The position numbers and the translations under genes are program-made. Shown piece after piece: positions 51,431-62,433 of a DNA stretch of 64,000 nt (the first letter of the stretch is position 1; each line of letters begins with the position of its first letter). The stretch is from Pipra filicauda (taxonomy: Eukaryota; Chordata; Aves; Passeriformes; Pipridae): assembly GCF_003945595.2 (NCBI RefSeq), contig NW_024104424.1, positions 883,528 to 947,527 on the forward strand, read 5' to 3'. A model generated the notes under the pieces. The model was not told the DNA's origin, did not search any database, and saw only the letters and a program-made list of their open reading frames with translations.

Positions 51431-52798
51431 AAAGACTCATCTGTTCATGGGGTTGCAGGCTGACAGTGAAAGAAAAGACCAGAAACAGAGGTTTGGAAAA
51501 TAATTTTGTTAAATTTAAAATTAAAAGTTATTTTTAATTTCATCCAACTTTGCTCTTGGAAGCTACAGAGACAAAGGGGTGTTTTTAATTATTTTTTATC
51601 TGAGTGTCTTGAGTGCCTCATCTGGGAGAAATAAAAGGGAACTATTAAAGGTCAATACTTTAAAAAAAAAATCTTCAAGATCAGCAATACAAATTTATTG
51701 TTTCAAAGGGCACTTTATGATTTTGGTTAATAAATTAATTCCAATCACTCAAGTAAGCAAAAATAGATATATTTTAAAGAAAACAAATGGAGAATTGGGC
51801 TTTTTCCTGAGATAGAAAAGTAATACTGGTCTCTCTGAGGGAGAAATCAGTAAAGGTGAGGTGATGTGTCTGATGGACAGTCAGGAGTGGGTGAAGGCAG
51901 CAGAAGTTCAAAGCAGAGTATTTTGAGTATGAAGAATAAGCAGGGAGTGAAACAGACTCTCTAATGAGAAAACTTTGAATTTTTTTCCTGTTTACAGGAA
52001 AGCTCTGACGGCAGCTTAGGAGCAGAGACTGCAAACAGCGGGTGTCAAACCGAAATCTAATGAGTGTGGGTGCTCTTTATCATAAGGGCTCGGTCTCATC
52101 TCACTTTTGTGGCCTTCCTGGCGTGAAGACCCACTCAAACCTTGCCTTGCTAATGCAGTGTCTGTGCTGGGAGGAGTTGGGACCATGTGTCTAATTTGTA
52201 GCACTGCTTATTTCATGTGTTGACAGGTTGCCCTGTGCCCTGAGGCTTTTTTCTCCCATCTCTTCTCCCCCAGCTGAAGAACTTTTCTTGCTTCTATGTG
52301 AGAGAACCCTGTGCTCACCAAAATGAATTAAAGGAAATGGATGGACACTTTCTAAAGAAAAGATAGCTCTAGTTTTTGTGTTTCATTAAATATTAAGATC
52401 TTTTCTGCCTTTAGTGAAACTATTCTGCCTTTACAGTTGCATCCCATCTGATGGGTTATTCACATGATAATTTGTGGTGTTTGTATATTTGCTTTACTTG
52501 CTCATGACAGACCTTTTTGTGTGTCTAGTGGATAAGCACATTGTTGATTTTTAATCTGGTGCCTCAGTAAGTTTGAGATTAGTTAACTCCAAAGGGATGA
52601 ATGAAAGTGGAGGAAGGCAACTGAGACAGAGATGCAAGAGGATATTAGTGAAGAACTAGAGAAAAAGCTACACATTTTAAACTTAAAATAGTATTAGATT
52701 TTGTTCTAACTGGTAAGGGGGCAAACACAGAAACCAGTGCAGCTGCTGAGACTGTAGACCAAAGAATTTTTGGAGAAGAAAGTGATTAATGTACTCAG

Positions 52799-53006
52799 CA
52801 GGACTATTTGGATGTCAGTCTGCCCAGTGATGAATTTGACAATACAACTGATACCCATGAAAGTGTATGTTCTTTTGTTTTCCCACAAAAGGTCATCCCT
52901 GGGAATTCATATCTGGGTTTACCCAAGAGCAAAATCTCTCACAACAGAAAATCAAAACATCCCTTAAAGAGTGGTCACTCACAGAAAGATAAAAAATGTA
53001 TTAGAG
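52799..53006 (+). other. Candidate internal or terminal coding exon (unidentified)
   Basis: A frame runs from just after an acceptor-like TACTCAG (AG at 52797-52798) to TAA at 53012-53014, with a weak donor, GAG|GTATAT, at 53006. The peptide begins QDYLDVSLPSDEFDNTTDTH and turns basic (Lys, Ser and His rich) toward its end, without low complexity. The polypyrimidine tract before the acceptor is poor and the donor is weak, which counts against it. No family was recognised. Confidence 0.22.
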
Positions 53007-53014
53007 GTATATAA

Positions 53015-55433
53015 TACTTTCTAGCAACAGAAGTGTTTATTCACTTGTTGAACTACCAATCTACAGTAACTTGGATGACTTGAAAAGTGTGATTTCTTCC
53101 TTGCAACTAAGTTAAAAACTGTAAACCCCCATGTGCTACATGATTTCTTTGGCAAACAAAGGACATTTTCATTACTGACTCTGTTCATTTTCAAAAGTGA
53201 ACACTTGAGAAAGAAGACAAGAAATTTTATTCTTACTGAGATAAAGAATGACTCAGTTTATTACTTTGATCTCTGTATAATTCATAGCCCAAGCTAGATT
53301 TGATCCTAACTCATATAAATTAGAGTGATTGCTGTTGTTACATGAAAAAAAAAACTACACATAAAACTTTATTATTTAATAATCAAAATTATCAGCAGCA
53401 CAATAAGCAGGAGAAAATTTGAATGCATTTTCTAGAATTTATCCTGAATGCAGAACAAATTATTCTTCCTCAAAACTAAGCCAGAAACTATATGGAAGAT
53501 TAAATACAAAATTACTGCTGCAATGCATCTGAGAGTGTGGTGCTTAAGGATATGTTTTTAGTGATGCTTTTGAAGTCAGGGTTCTGGGATTTTCTGCACT
53601 CACAGATGGGTGTGGGCACAATTCTAAGGAGTCTGTCAGGGTACCTGGAGCTGGTTTGTCCTCAGACACAGAATTCCTAAGGGATTTGCCCTTAACAACC
53701 CAAAGGAAGTGTGTGTAGCTACACATAACTTTGACTCTGCAACCAAATCACTGCCTACAGGTCCCCAAGTGGCCTCAGCAAATTGGTACCAAATTATATA
53801 ATATGACATTTATTTGACTTTGGGGTTTTTTTTGTAACTGTTGTTGGACACCTGGATTTCTTTTCCTGTTTCTTCTTTTTTTTTTCTGTTTTGTCTCTGA
53901 AGCCTTATATTATTTTATATTAGACCAGAATGAATGATGCTTGTTTACCATATAAATTCACATCCTTAGCTTGCAAAATCAGTCATTTTCAAACCCAAGA
54001 GCAATTTACACAAAATTTTACAGCTTTATTGGTCTCCAGTGGTGAGATATAATTTCAGAAACAGACAAACCCTCAAGAAAACATTAATTTTTTTATGCTT
54101 CTCTATCTAGTACTAAGTAGTCAGTTGGGGAAGGAGGAAGGGAAGGAAGAAGTAAGCAGTTGATATTAATCCAAGTAGATGATTTTGCCAAAACTACCCA
54201 TGAGACACCATCAACTTTTTCTTGAGAGATGAAGCAATCATTCTTTGTGATATTTCAACAACTCTTTTTTTTTTGTGAAGGAAATGCTTTTCAGATTCTA
54301 CCGTACTTGATAGCCCTCAAAATAATTCATCCCAGTTCCTAAAAAGTAGGAAATAGAGTGCAGAAACTGGGAAAAATCAATATGTCACTCCTTTTTCAAG
54401 CAAAGGTGTAGGGCTATTGATTCAAAAAGATTCCAAAATAAACTCCAAATTCAAAGAAACTAAGTGCTGAATGCACCACCCTCTGTTGTTGGAGAAACTT
54501 TTTTGATAACAAGTGTTAAAGATATGTAACTTGTCCAAACATAGTAAATGATCTATCTTTTTTCGTACCTTAAGCTGTTGAAAGAAACAAAGGGAATAAA
54601 ACAGCAGTTTAGTTTGTACTGGGACAACATGAGCATTGAACAAAGAAATATAATTTGTTAAGATAAGAAAATTAAAACAGGAATGAAAGATTTCGTTGTC
54701 TGCACTGGAAGGGGATGTTTAGCTCTATTAAGAAGGGGATATTTAACTCTATTAAGAAGAGTAAGGTGATAATAACTGAGAATTGGATGCATCTAAGAGG
54801 AAGGAGAAGAAAAGGCTTCATACTGCGTGTTTTGGGACAGAGTGACTCGTCCAACAGCAACAGAGGCAGCAGAGTGGAAAAGTTTGGCCCTTTTGAAAGA
54901 GGGGGAAAAGTGGTGCAGAACCCATGCTGAGAGTCATCACCAGGAGACAGCAAAAAAAAACCATGAGCAGTAAGATTCAATCACCTCCAGTCATGTTAAC
55001 AGCAGGAGGGCCAACAAAAAATTATGGGAACTTTCACTGCTGGAGGATGAAGAAGTGGGAAAACACCAAAACTCATGATGCAAGGGTGCACCAAAGGGAA
55101 AATAAACATGATTCAGGAACAAGGTTGACTGAGAGTTTTTTCACAGGATCATTTTAAAGCTCCTGCTTTTAATGGAGCTTGTCAGTATGGACAAACTATT
55201 ATCAAAAAAAGTATCCTTTTGGCCAGAATTAGAGAAACCCCAGAGGCCAATCCCAAAATATCTTGCATTATTCCATAGGAAATGCTGACTTTAAAATGTG
55301 GGAGGATAACAGAACAGGAAATCAGCATGATATTAGCTATTCCAGTGTGTGTAAGCCTCAAGGTTATTGTGAAAACCTGAAAAAAAAGTCGCCCAATTAT
55401 TTGAGTAAGCACAAAAACATTGGAGATAAGAAT
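53015..55433. other. Unique AT-rich noncoding DNA
   Basis: Only the 24-bp duplication at 54.7 kb and a purine-rich GGAAGGAGGAAGGGAAGGAA run near 54.13 kb stand out. No gene was seen. Confidence 0.6.
54708..54755 (+). repeat. 24-bp tandem duplication (2 copies, 2 differences)
   Basis: GAAGGGGATGTTTAGCTCTA (54708) and GAAGGGGATATTTAACTCTA (54732) start two 24-bp units that differ at two positions. Confidence 0.9.
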
Positions 55434-55478
55434 ACTTGTCTTATTGCCTCTTTATTAGGGGCTTGAGAGTGAGAAGAC
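55434..55478. repeat. Diverged left module of direct repeat A, copy 1
   Basis: The segment shares TTGCCTC and GAGAGTGAGAAGA-like text with 61802-61844, at roughly 80 percent identity by eye. Here about 93 bp of unrelated AT-rich sequence separates it from the core repeat, whereas the two modules abut in copy 2. Confidence 0.5.
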
Positions 55479-55571
55479 TATGTGAGTCTTAAGTGTTTTT
55501 TGTTTCATTTTTATAGATTTATTCACAGAGTTCTGCATAGTATTATTCAGTTTTCAGGCTTTATGTTTCTT

Positions 55572-55736
55572 GTTTACCTTACTAAACAAATCAGTTTTAA
55601 AATGCCCTATTTTTAATGGCAAAATAACTGTGCAACTGAGCATAAGGTAAAGCTGCTGTCACAGCAGAGATACTTATTAGCACTCTGGAAAAAAAAAGAC
55701 ACAAAGGGATGTGAAACATTGATTACTAAATTTAGT
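55572..55736. repeat. Direct repeat A, copy 1 (165 bp)
   Basis: Positions 55572-55688 match 61846-61962 without a mismatch over 117 bp. The match continues with a few substitutions and one single-base indel to about 55736, and perhaps more weakly to about 55750. A diverged 45-bp module upstream (55434-55478) also matches the region before copy 2. A small inverted repeat, CTGCTG-tca-CAGCAG, sits inside the core. No open reading frame or known transposon termini were recognised. It may be an interspersed repeat family or a local duplication. Confidence 0.85.
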
Positions 55737-55949
55737 ATTAAGAATGAACATTTAGTAATTTTTAGTAAACAGTCTGTCTGACCCAATTTATGATTCCAAA
55801 TGTCCAGAATGCTAAGAATGATAGTTGAAGCATATAGCTTTTTAAAAGTTCTCTCTGGGTTTGTGTTTTTGACTCCTAAATGTGTTGTACTATCTGTTTA
55901 TTAATATATCTGTGCTACCTGTGTATATATGCTGGGATTGCTGAGGGAA

Positions 55950-55976
55950 ATTATTATTATTATTATTATTATTATT

Positions 55977-56009
<33 letters not shown>

Positions 56010-56010
56010 A

Positions 56011-56042
<32 letters not shown>

Positions 56043-56044
56043 GT
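55950..56044 (+). repeat. Compound microsatellite (ATT)n(GTT)n(ATT)n
   Basis: About ten ATT units, then about ten GTT units, then mixed GTT/ATT and about nine more ATT units run without interruption. The frames through it encode only homopolymers (Tyr/Cys or Asn runs), so the open frames over it are artefacts. It is probably length-polymorphic. Confidence 0.95.
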
Positions 56045-59000
56045 AAAAAATTTTGCCTTCAGAAAATCTCACCTGAATCCACCTCAGTCTCACTAACCAA
56101 ATTTAATGGAAGTAACTGAAAGGTGGAGGATAATCCATCAGGTTCTCTAACAAAAGAACTGGAATGCCTGTTCTCACTAAGAAGCTCTGAAGACTTAAAA
56201 ACGCATCCATATTTTATTTTGAAACCTGGACAAATTGAGGCAGCTACACATTAAAATATGAATTTGGTCAGGTACCATCTTTTTTCTTTTCTCCTCTACA
56301 TCTCGATGTTTAATGTAACTTCAAAATCATACTCAAGTGATTGAATGAGGGTAAATTCTATAATACATGCAGAGCTATTATTCACAATTTTCCTCCCCAT
56401 AATTGCTTGACATTGGTTCTTAAACTACCCAAGAGTGGAGAGGGGGTGAAGTAAACATAATGATTTGAAATATTTTTAGGTCTTTAAATTTAAAATTGAT
56501 TTGGATGTGTAAGAACAATCATATACCTTCAAAGTGAAATTGTACATTCAGCTTCAGAGTTTCTCAAGCCAAGGAGACAAAAGTGGAAAATGAGCAAACT
56601 AGAATTAACTGAGAAGAAGCTCATCTGAGGAGCTATTCAGACACTGAGCATTTTTTGGCATATTTTCAGACTTAACAGTGGACTGTTGCTGCCTTCTGGA
56701 ACTCTTTAGAGTCAGAGTCAGAAACATCATATTAGTATCTTACACCGTATTTCAATAGGCTTGGTATTAACCATTTTTTTGGCTCTTTTAGAGAACAAGG
56801 ACATTTTTTTGTCTGTTTCGAAAAGAGGTTGACAAGAGAGTCTCAATGAAAAAGCATGAAGTTGAGATAAAAATAATTATATATAAATAGGAAGGACTGA
56901 AAGAATACAGCTTTTTATTTTTTAATGTATAAAGCATGTTCTGGAAAATGTTGGCCAAAATCCTCTTTACTGAAAGTTGTCTAGAGGTATCTAGTACTAG
57001 AAGAAGTGGCAATGAAAGGTTGAAATATTTCTATAAGTTCCTTAAATATTTACATTACAGCATGTTTAGAAACTTCAGCCTTAGAAAAACTTGTTGTATC
57101 CCAAGCAGTTTGACTTTCAATTAGTTCTGTAAATAAATATCTTAAAATATAAAATAAATGGAATAAGCATACTTTTTGAACTAATGGAGTTACATTTGGA
57201 AACACAAGTTTGAAAAATGGACTTTCTTACCCTTCCTGCTGCCTCCCCTTTACACTGAAACCTTTAAAAAACTGCATTAGCTTTAGCTGTGTCCAGTTTT
57301 ATCTGAAAACCTTTATCTGAAATGTTAAAGTTCACTTTTTCTTTCTGTATAATATACATTAGAAGAAAAGGAGAAATCTTAGTTCATTTTCAATCAATTC
57401 CACCTTGGTTGCATGAAGTTATTTTGGTGAAATCAGCAATTACTTTACACCAAGGTACAGAATATCTATGCTGGGTTCTTTCAGTGTTGCATTTATATAT
57501 TTTCATTCTCCTCCCTTTAATTGACACTGAGGGTTGATCTTTGCTTTGGGCCACTCAAGAAGATTTGATGTATAGTCCATCCATCTTTTCCTTTTGTTAT
57601 GTTTAAATTTAGTTTATTTGATTGCCAGTCTCAATTGCTCCAATGATCTCATCATCCCTAGGTGATCTCCCTTTTTATTTTTCCTTAAGTAAATTTTCAG
57701 TATGTGGAATGACAGGAAACAATGGACTGGAACAAGTGAATTAGCCGAAATTATTCTCCTGGTCACACAGCTTTGTCCCACTGCATTTCTGAAGTGTGAA
57801 GCTGTATTTCTGGTCCATAATGGTTCTTCAAGATAAATTTTTCTTCTGTTAAATTATTTACAAGACCAGTACCTGTTCTTTTTGTATCCTAACCTATTGC
57901 CCCTCTCACTTCTTTCAGGTCCTGGATTTCCCAGTTGCCTCATGCCAGTTTGCTCAAGAGTTGAATTATACAATGCTGTGTTGTCCCCAGATGCAAACAA
58001 CCATTATGTCCCTACTTTCTGAAATTTTGTAAGTGGTCTTGATGTCACTTCCCTGTTTTCATCACCATATCACAGTTTACCCTTCCACAGCCAAAGAGCA
58101 AAAGGGGAAAGACAGCAGCTGGTACCAGTAAATAGATATTGCTGAACTTTAGTTATGTGAACTCAAGAAGATTAGTGTTGTCCAAAAATAAATTGACAGG
58201 CTTTAAATGTTACAGAAGTAATCAATTATTAGTTTAGCCTATACAAAGTAGATAGTAATCATCAGAAAGAAACTCCCCTAACTTGCCAGGATTGAGAAAA
58301 TTAAGCTCTTGACATACTTTTATCACATTAAATACACAGGTTTAATACCTGTCCCATAGATTAAATGGATGGTCTACTCTAATCCATAGATTAGAAAGGA
58401 ACATGGGCATTATTGGGGGGAAAAAAAATATAAAAATTTTGTATTATATTGTTCCCATTCCATCCCAAACCAATTTGCAATAGTAGATAATTGTTGATAT
58501 AATCACCAATTTGAGACAGAATGCAGCCCAGCAGTGCTCTCAGGCCACAGGCTTAATTCTTCCCTTTGCTCTTTTCAAACAGCGCATGGTCATCAAATCC
58601 CTATGTACCTGAGCTTGCTTGCATTTAGTTCTCTGGGATCACAGTTCTATTGCAGGCACTGCTGACATTTAAATATCAGCTAGATGTGGTTGTGATTTTA
58701 TTTTTGACTCTGCTGGCCAAATTATGTGAGTCACCCTTTGCTGATCAGGATAAAGCAACTTACTGGGAGGACCTTTCAGGCAAAAATTATCATCATATTA
58801 TGATCTTCTCCCTATCTCTCCCCAGTGATTCCATTTAAATGCATTCTGCTTTACAGAGGAAATCAAAGTTGCTCACTCTAATTAATTGCAGTCACAAATT
58901 CTGCAATAAACTGCAATAAGCTTAGATAGACTGAAGCAAGAATTCATTCTCCAGTCTTACAAATGCCAAAGACTTCAAATGGAGCTTGTTCCCATATATT

Positions 59001-59160
59001 TTGAATTTTTTTCACATATCATTCAGAATCCCCACTCTGAGGATATCTTGTCATAGCATGTGCCATCTATGCCTTTTTTGTCTGTGTATAACTTGGCAGA
59101 AGGTTTATTTAATAGTTCTGCCATGTAAATTCTGAACCAAAATATCAAAATAAAGAGACA
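56045..59160. other. Unique AT-rich noncoding DNA
   Basis: I see no gene, RNA gene or recognisable repeat. This is most of the first half of the segment between the two copies of direct repeat A. There is no trace of retroviral gag, pol or env, so the paired repeats are not simply the LTRs of an intact provirus. Confidence 0.6.
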
Positions 59161-59290
59161 AGGAGCTGCTAGAGAGGGTTCAGTGGAGGGGCACTGGATT
59201 AGGGGTCTGGAACACCTCTCTTCTGAGGAGTGACTGAGGGAGATGGGCTTGTTTAGTCAAGAGGAGAGAAGAAAAAGTCTAAAACAGCTA
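59161..59290 (+). mobile_element. CR1 LINE internal fragment, sense orientation
   Basis: AGGAGCTGCTAGAGAGGGTT, CAGTGGAGGGGCACTGGATT, GGGGTCTGGAACACCTCTC, TCTGAGGAGTGACTGAGGGA and GTTTAGTCAAGAGGAGAGAA follow the order of the CR1 3' untranslated and late ORF2 region (the text around GGAGCACCTCTCCTATGAGG). The copy lacks both ends. It lies between the two copies of direct repeat A. Confidence 0.85.
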
Positions 59291-61801
59291 CAAAGCATTA
59301 TTTAAAAATGGGAAACTATGAACAGTACACATAAATATTATTTCTTTAGTTTGTGTTATATATCAGTTACTTTTTTAGCCCTAATGACACGATCACACTG
59401 TATTTTATTCTTTAACATTATTCATGATTCAAGTTACTGAGGAAAGATGGATAATTTTAGTCCCATTTCCAATTTTGCTCCATGACAGAGGCAGATCAGC
59501 CAAACATTGTAAGGTGAGTGCCAATCCACTTCCTCAAGGTAAGAGACAGAGAGGTGTCTTCTGGCACTCTCCTCCAGAGATCCTTCTAGATCCACATCCT
59601 TTTCTCCTTTCCTTGCCCCTGTAGGATGCACAAGGCAATTTTTTCCCTTTATTTTTTTTCTTTATTTCCTTCTCCACTTTCCCAATCCACTAAGAGCACA
59701 GAGTTAGGGGCTATTAAACAGTGCTGTGGGAGGGAATGATTCTTGTTTGAAGAAAGTCCCAATGTCCTCCTTGAGGCCCCTTGCTCTGTTTGGAGCCCCC
59801 TAAAACATGGTTAATCTCACAAGCCCCCACTGAGCCTTCCAGAGCTGCCCTGGGCCTCCTCCTGATGAGGTGCTGAAGCCCAGCTGAGACAAAGTCACCC
59901 GTTTGCCTGTTAGAAAATTTGTCTTTTTCCCCCACCTGCCTGGGTATCTTCAGTTTTGGTGCTTAACAAACACCCAGTGAAGTGGTGAGCAGCATGCTGA
60001 CCCCAGGAAGATTGATGTCAGAATGCCAAATAACTGATGCAGGGCCTAAGGTTTTACCCCTGCTGGGAAATGAATAGAATTTGGAGATCAGGTAAATGAG
60101 AAAGGGAAATCTCATCTTTTTCTCCATTACTCATGAGTGGATTCACACCACATGTAAGGCTTTGAATGAAATGACTCTTCATGAATTTTCAGTTTGGAAT
60201 TATCAGACTGATACAAGTGCTCAAAGGCTATTATTTTTCAAGGTGAGATAAGTAGTCTTTTGCAAACTAGACCACCTCTCTTTGTCTAAAAAAAAAAGAA
60301 AAAAAGTCTAAATTTTACTGGGATTTCAATTTTATAAAATCCAATTTCACTGTGTGCTATGATTTAGACAAATTTAATTCATAGATTGTATATAATTTAA
60401 AAATATGTTTCAGTGTGGTGAGCAGCAGATGAAATATTATAACTGCGTAGGGTGACCAGTAACTCCCACCTACATTGGATAGGTCAAACCCTCTGTATTT
60501 CCACCTCATAGCACTGAGTTAACTGAGATGCTTTGGTACATTCCTCCTCTCCTACTGCAAACAAATGAGAATGAGTCTGAAGAATGAACATTTCCTCTAT
60601 TTAATATCCATTGTTCATTTTTTTAATGAGTGATCAGCGAAAAAGAATGGAAAAGCTTCAACCTTAATGAATCACATGTATTTTTCTGGTCGTTACTGGG
60701 GAAATTCCTGAAGTGAGAGTATTTAGTCAGAAAGAAGAAAAGCAATACCTTGGTATACCTTAATCATCAAGGCCTAACAATGATCATCTTGGACCTTCAT
60801 GCTGTCTATAAGAGAGGGAGTCTCTGGCCAAATGAGTCCTCTGCTCTACCTACCACCATATGGAAGTGCTTTTCAAGAAACTGTTCCATGAGGGTTTAGA
60901 AAGCAGAGGAAATTATTTTCATGATTGTTTTAGGACTTCATAAGGATGGAGATAAATTCTTTGCCTCACCCACAACTGACAGCCACTGCAAGAGACCATA
61001 CCAACAGGAAATTCAAATTTTCTGCTGGATATCAACGTCATCCCTACTTAACTCTGGAAAGTGGGGTTAAAGGACGAGCTGTGGTTAAAGTCTATGGCAA
61101 CTAAAAGCATTATTGCCTGAGATGCTGTTGCGAAGAGCTGAGTCTTTCTAGGCACAAAGCCAGAGTTTCTTCCCACTTATTTAACAAACTGGACTCCAGA
61201 GATGTCAATAATTTCAAGTGATAGATTACAGTATGCAAAAGTGGTGAGGATATTAGGTGGGTTTATTTTAAGTAGTTATAGAGGGTGTTCTTTTCTTCCC
61301 AAAAATTTTTCAGGGCCAGATTTAAATTACTAGAGTTTTAATCCTAAAGGGACTACTACATCCATTTGATTGAACTCCTGTTTTCCACAGGCTGTTACAC
61401 CAAACACAGTGTTGAGTCCAGGAACTTCTGTTGGCATAACACACAATTTCTGGAAAGGTATAAACTTGTAACTTAATGCTACTGCACCATGTCCCTCAGT
61501 TGTCTATTCTAATTGGTTTTGTTATTTGTTTTAACTGAAATTGGTTTAATTGGCAGCTATTGTCTCTCTTGTGCCTTTGCTAATTGGATTAAATAATCCG
61601 CCATGTTAAGTTTCTTTAACAAAGTCCTTTTAAGTTTTTACAGAGATGAGCTGACATCTCTAAGTATCTTGTTGTATGACAACTGCTCTCAACTAATTTT
61701 CTAGATCTCAATTTTTAGCCTAAGCTTTCAACATATGTTGAGCTTTTTAGGATTTTATCAAGAATCCACATCATCATTTGTATCAATTACAACAACACTT
61801 C
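59291..61801. other. Unique AT-rich noncoding DNA
   Basis: A donor-like TGTAAG|GTGAGTGC at 59513 has only a weak acceptor upstream. A GC-richer stretch occurs at 59.74-59.94 kb and an A-rich run near 60.29 kb. No gene was recognised. Confidence 0.6.
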
Positions 61802-61844
61802 TGTCTCGTTGCCTCATTTTGGGCTCAAGAGTGAGAAGAGCTCT
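61802..61844. repeat. Diverged left module of direct repeat A, copy 2
   Basis: The segment contains GTTGCCTC and AAGAGTGAGAAGAG in the same order and spacing as 55434-55478. It abuts the identical core directly, so either copy 1 gained about 93 bp or copy 2 lost it. Confidence 0.5.
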
Positions 61845-61845
61845 G

Positions 61846-62011
61846 GTTTACCTTACTAAACAAATCAGTTTTAAAATGCCCTATTTTTAATGGCAAAATA
61901 ACTGTGCAACTGAGCATAAGGTAAAGCTGCTGTCACAGCAGAGATACTTATTAGCACTCTGGGGAAAAAAAAATCACAGATGGATGTAAAACATTGATTA
62001 CTAAATTTAGT
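61846..62011. repeat. Direct repeat A, copy 2 (166 bp)
   Basis: This is the second copy of the repeat at 55572-55736, in the same orientation and 6,274 bp downstream. The first 117 bp are identical. Differences begin at the poly-A stretch near 61963. The solo LTR starts 66 bp after this copy ends, and the diverged left module lies directly before it at 61802-61844. Confidence 0.85.
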
Positions 62012-62070
62012 TTTAGCCATAGTCACATTTAGACCAGTCCATTGATGAGACTTGAGTAGGTAGTTGTCTA

Positions 62071-62076
62071 GAAGTG
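62071..62076. repeat. Target-site duplication, left copy
   Basis: GAAGTG lies directly before the LTR and is identical to the six bases directly after it. It marks the integration site. Confidence 0.85.
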
Positions 62077-62134
62077 TGTTGTAGACGACAGGAAAAGAAT
62101 ACACGACCACAAAATTGATCATGACTTATCCAAC

Positions 62135-62140
62135 TTTATT
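62135..62140 (-). terminator. Polyadenylation signal of the LTR
   Basis: The minus strand reads AATAAA, 15 bp downstream of the TATA box and slightly upstream of the predicted RNA start. The same order (TATA, AATAAA, then R) is known from avian leukosis viruses. The signal would act in the 3' LTR of a provirus. Confidence 0.55.
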
Positions 62141-62155
62141 GCTGCAGGCTCTGTG

Positions 62156-62163
62156 CTTATAAA
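62156..62163 (-). promoter_or_regulatory. TATA box of the LTR promoter
   Basis: The minus strand reads TTTATAAG. It lies about 34 bp downstream of a CCAAT motif and 15 bp upstream of the AATAAA signal, which places a predicted transcription start near 62130. Transcription would run toward lower coordinates, out of the LTR into the adjacent direct-repeat copy. Activity is not known. Confidence 0.6.
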
Positions 62164-62196
62164 GGTTAATAATTAGCCTCATGCAGCTAGCTTATC

Positions 62197-62201
62197 ATTG
62201 G
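62197..62201 (-). promoter_or_regulatory. CCAAT box of the LTR U3
   Basis: The minus strand reads CCAAT (ATTGG on the plus strand), about 34 bp upstream of the TATA box, a normal place for a CCAAT element in an LTR promoter. Confidence 0.5.
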
Positions 62202-62221
62202 CTTCTGATTACCTAAGTTAT

Positions 62222-62233
62222 ATTTGCGCAAAT
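62222..62233. promoter_or_regulatory. Palindromic C/EBP-type site in the LTR U3
   Basis: ATTTGCGCAAAT is a perfect 12-bp palindrome whose core TTGCGCAA matches the optimal C/EBP binding sequence. It sits upstream of the CCAAT and TATA motifs, in the enhancer part of the U3. C/EBP-family sites are known in avian leukosis virus LTRs, so the site is consistent with an alpharetrovirus-like enhancer. Binding is inferred only from the sequence. Confidence 0.5.
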
Positions 62234-62433
62234 TCTGTTTCTTTCACATACTTATGGTTACTTATTTGCTATTTGTTCTGCTTTCCCATCCTCTTTATTC
62301 TATTCTTCTGTCACGTACACAGTTTCACAGATACAGTGACCTTCTAATTATCCAACTTTACCGTGGGACCATAACTATAGACTCTTTCTCATGTCCTCTT
62401 TCTATCAACCATGTTTCTATAATACTTTCCACA

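Larger units (their letters stand above)
49003..52798. other. Unique AT-rich noncoding DNA
   Basis: Apart from the 36-bp duplication and the MIR-like remnant, nothing is recognisable. If the candidate exon at 48.7-49.0 kb is real, this would be intron of that minus-strand gene. No upstream exon was identified. Confidence 0.5.
62077..62433 (-). mobile_element. Solo LTR of an avian endogenous retrovirus (alpha/beta-like)
   Basis: Read on the minus strand, this 357-bp element starts TGTGGAAAG and ends CTACAACA, so it has the TGT...ACA ends of a retroviral LTR. It is flanked on both sides by the same 6-bp sequence, GAAGTG (62071-62076 and 62434-62439), a perfect target-site duplication. Promoter and polyadenylation signals occur inside in LTR order: CCAAT, then TATA (TTTATAAG), then AATAAA, then a short pyrimidine-rich U5. 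No gag, pol or env sequence adjoins it, so it is a solo LTR, presumably left by recombination between the two LTRs of a provirus. A 6-bp duplication is usual for alpha- and betaretroviruses and for class II endogenous elements. The intact ends and duplication suggest a fairly recent insertion. The family name cannot be given without a repeat library. Confidence 0.88.

Noticed and set aside
55880..56119. Open frames with poly-Tyr/Cys and poly-Asn on opposite strands
   Set aside because: They are translations of the ATT/GTT microsatellite.
59424..59520. Possible exon ending in TGTAAG|GTGAGTGC
   Set aside because: The donor is good, but the acceptor side lacks a pyrimidine tract and no protein was recognised.
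55572..62011. Intact provirus bounded by the direct repeats
   Set aside because: The repeats lack TG/CA ends, promoter and poly-A signals, there is no retroviral coding sequence between them, and an old CR1 fragment lies inside.
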